Below, piece by piece: positions 61,232-64,000 of a DNA stretch of 64,000 bases (the stretch's first letter is position 1; every line of letters starts with the position of its first letter). The stretch is from CAVSRC01 sp963730325 (GTDB lineage: Bacteria > Pseudomonadota > Alphaproteobacteria > Rhizobiales > Kaistiaceae), in the NCBI GenBank assembly GCA_963730325.1, contig CAVSRC010000007.1, positions 434,001-498,000 on the forward strand, in the 5' to 3' direction. A program made the position numbers and the translations under genes. The notes under the pieces are model-generated. The model worked only from the letters and a program-made list of their open reading frames with translations, searched no databases and was not told the DNA's origin.

Positions 61232-63052
61232 TCAGGAGACCAGGCCGAAGGCCTTCTCCATCCGCGCGTCGTGGTGATAGACGTCCGAGCGCAGCTGAAG
61301 CTTGCCCGAATCATCAACCCAGGCAGTGAAATAGGTGATGTGAACCGGGATATGCCGGGTCAGATTCACCTGCGTCTGCTGGCCGCCGACCAGCTTCTTG
61401 AGGCCTGCCGCCGACACCTTCGGGTCGTGGGTGAGCAGGGCTGCGGCAAATTCCCACGGGTTCATCACCCGCATGCAGCCGTGGCTGTAGGCCCGGTAGT
61501 CCTTCTGGAACAGGCTCTTCGAGGGCGTGTCGTGCAGGTACACGGCGAAGGGGTTGGGGAACATGAACTTGATCGAACCCAGCGCATTGCGCTCGCCCGG
61601 CGGCTGCTTGATCTGGATGCGGCGCATGTCGACGTTGTGCCAGTCGACCGTCCACGGATCGACGGCGCGGAAGCGTCCGCCGATGTTGGCGTAGACCCGG
61701 TAACCGTTGAGCGCCTTGCCAGGGTTCGCCTGGATCTGCGGCAGCATCTCCTTGACCGCGATCGAAGCCGGAATGTTCCACACCGGATTGACGATCACGT
61801 GCTCGATCTCGTCGGAGAAGATCGGCGTCTGCTTGGTCGGCTGACCGACGACGATGCGCGTCGTGTAGAAGATCTGGCCGTCCTTGTAGATGTTGAGATT
61901 GAAGTTGGGGATGTTGACCCGGACGTAGAACTTGCCGAGGTCCTCGGGCATCCAGCGCCAGCGTTCCATGTTGACCAGAATGGTATCGACATGGTCGTCG
62001 GCGGCGGCGTTGAGGCGGCCGAGCGTGGCCGGCCCGACAATGCCGTCGGGCCTCAGGCCGGCTGATTCCTGGAAGGCCTTGACGGCGGTATCGACCGATT
62101 CGTCGAACACCTCCGGATCGAACGGGGCCGGTTGCTCGGTGGCGGCGACAACGGTCGTGTCGACGGCCGGCGCGGCCTCCGGCTGCATGGCATCCGGCGC
62201 CTCGGTGGTCGCCGAAACCGGCGTCACCACGGCACCGTCAGCGGCGGCGGGCTGGTCGGCCGCGGCCATCGGCGTGTCGGCGGGGGCAGGCGGCGCCGGC
62301 GGCGCGACCTTCAGGCGCTCGCGCAGAATGACCACGCGCGGGTCCTTGCTGCCGAGCTTGAGGTTACTGCCGGCGGGCACGACCGGCGGCAGGTTGTTCT
62401 CCGCGGCCCTGGCTTCGGCGAGCTTCTCGCGCAAGGCCCAGAATTCGGGATGCTGCGGATTGTAGGAGGCGAGAACCTTGGCCGCATCGTCGGCCATGGA
62501 AATCGCGTTGAGCGCCTTGACCGGATCGGCGACGTGCGGCGCGTAGTCGAAGTTCGGGCTGACGTCGGCCGGGTCGAGGCGGCCGGAATGGGCGTCGTGG
62601 ACGTAGTCGACGACCGCCTGGCTCAGCATCACCTCGGCGCGCGCCAGAGCTTCCAGCGTGGCCGGCATGGCGACGCCGATCTGGACGTGCGGCACATGAT
62701 AGACGGACGGATCGAGGCCGTCGGTGTCGGCCGCCTTGATGCGGGCGATCACCGAGAGGGCGCGCTCGGTCAGCTTGCCGTCGAGGATCCATGACGGCGC
62801 GTAGGCCTGCGTGCGGTAGAAGGCGTTGAGGGCGCCCACGTCCTTCTTGCTGAGGAAATCGCCCTGGCCGCCGGCATTGATGAGGATGGCGCGGATCGTC
62901 TCGCTCATCGGATCGACGGCGCTGTCGCCGGTCGTGTAGTAGCTGGCGAGGACGATCTTGCTTTCGCTCTTTGCCGATGCGGCCATGGCGCCACCCGCGG
63001 CAAGCAGGGCGGCAACGCCGATCAGCGTCGGAAATGCTTTGCGAAAGAGCAT
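61232..63052 (-). CDS. L,D-transpeptidase, YcbB type
   Basis: The 606-residue protein has a signal peptide ending GGAMAAS, a scaffold domain, a peptidoglycan-binding domain (about 335-365, AVKAFQESAGLRPDGIVGPATLGRL) and the YkuD catalytic domain with the nucleophile Cys526 in YSHGCMRV. It forms 3-3 crosslinks in peptidoglycan or attaches lipoproteins. An Ala/Pro/Glu-rich insert at about 255-330 is lineage specific. Together with the DUF882 gene and the upstream regulator it forms a co-directional cell-wall block. Confidence 0.93.
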   Translation of the reverse strand: MLFRKAFPTLIGVAALLAAGGAMAASAKSESKIVLASYYTTGDSAVDPMSETIRAILINAGGQGDFLSKKDVGALNAFYRTQAYAPSWILDGKLTERALSVIARIKAADTDGLDPSVYHVPHVQIGVAMPATLEALARAEVMLSQAVVDYVHDAHSGRLDPADVSPNFDYAPHVADPVKALNAISMADDAAKVLASYNPQHPEFWALREKLAEARAAENNLPPVVPAGSNLKLGSKDPRVVILRERLKVAPPAPPAPADTPMAAADQPAAADGAVVTPVSATTEAPDAMQPEAAPAVDTTVVAATEQPAPFDPEVFDESVDTAVKAFQESAGLRPDGIVGPATLGRLNAAADDHVDTILVNMERWRWMPEDLGKFYVRVNIPNFNLNIYKDGQIFYTTRIVVGQPTKQTPIFSDEIEHVIVNPVWNIPASIAVKEMLPQIQANPGKALNGYRVYANIGGRFRAVDPWTVDWHNVDMRRIQIKQPPGERNALGSIKFMFPNPFAVYLHDTPSKSLFQKDYRAYSHGCMRVMNPWEFAAALLTHDPKVSAAGLKKLVGGQQTQVNLTRHIPVHITYFTAWVDDSGKLQLRSDVYHHDARMEKAFGLVS

Positions 63053-63156
63053 GGGGACGGCCTCTTCATCATGCGGCTGGGTGCGAGCATTTGAAATGAT
63101 ACAGATTAACGACCGATTTCAATGACGTCGGTCACACCTCAAGCGAATTTTACCAG

Positions 63157-64000
<844 letters not shown>

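Overview
The window is GC-rich, gene-dense chromosomal DNA of an alphaproteobacterium, most likely order Hyphomicrobiales (Rhizobiales). The placement rests on gene content: cpdR, gapR (DUF2312/UPF0335) in the block pyk-DUF1036-N-formylglutamate amidohydrolase-DUF1244-gapR, an MmgR/alpha-r8-like sRNA beside hutG, an alphaproteobacterial ornithine decarboxylase with a long structured leader, fused indolepyruvate oxidoreductase, and CtrA-like TTAA motifs. I see no plasmid, phage, IS element or CRISPR array.

Layout. 0-11 kb: a partial sulfotransferase, a membrane protein, a small c-type cytochrome, a GNAT enzyme, ornithine decarboxylase with a structured leader, a frameshifted gamma-glutamyltransferase followed by an amidase, a predicted nucleotide-processing/TPR-S (DUF4071) protein, and a DUF1007-NicO metal transport pair. 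11-21 kb: PuuD, a TRAP transporter split into convergent dctP and dctQM, indolepyruvate ferredoxin oxidoreductase and a secreted 5'-nucleotidase. 21-28.5 kb: hemH, qmcA-nfeD, and a giant TIR-STAND-TM-TPR protein that is the best candidate for a defence or signalling system. 28.5-37 kb: envelope genes (kdsD, a beta-barrel protein, galU, galE, an MltB-like transglycosylase), a degenerate SGNH protein and a metallo-beta-lactamase-fold protein. 37-43 kb: gltB-gltD with a SnoaL-like gene behind it.

43.6-46.3 kb holds a complete bufferin-type operon: a Cys-containing secreted precursor (DUF2282), a DUF692 modifying enzyme, a DUF2063 partner and a DoxX protein. 46-51 kb holds threonine aldolase, a small heat-shock protein with a sigma-32-like promoter and possible RNA thermometer, a lipase-like hydrolase, hisN, the MmgR-like sRNA, and hutG divergent from cpdR. 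52-55.5 kb holds tRNA-Val, a TPR-glycosyltransferase, the zinc-free L36 paralogue and two tandem 200-residue TPR lipo/periplasmic proteins. 55.5-64 kb holds the pyk...gapR block and a peptidoglycan block (DUF882 endopeptidase, YcbB-type L,D-transpeptidase, partial sigma-54 activator).

Data quality matters here. Five genes are interrupted by a single-base shift, all in the same direction (+1): the gamma-glutamyltransferase, NicO, dctM, 5'-nucleotidase and TIR-STAND genes. In three of them removing one T from a GA(A/G)TTC restores both the reading frame and a GANTC motif, the CcrM methylation site of alphaproteobacteria. That suggests base-calling error at methylated sites rather than gene decay, and the five genes are probably intact in the organism.
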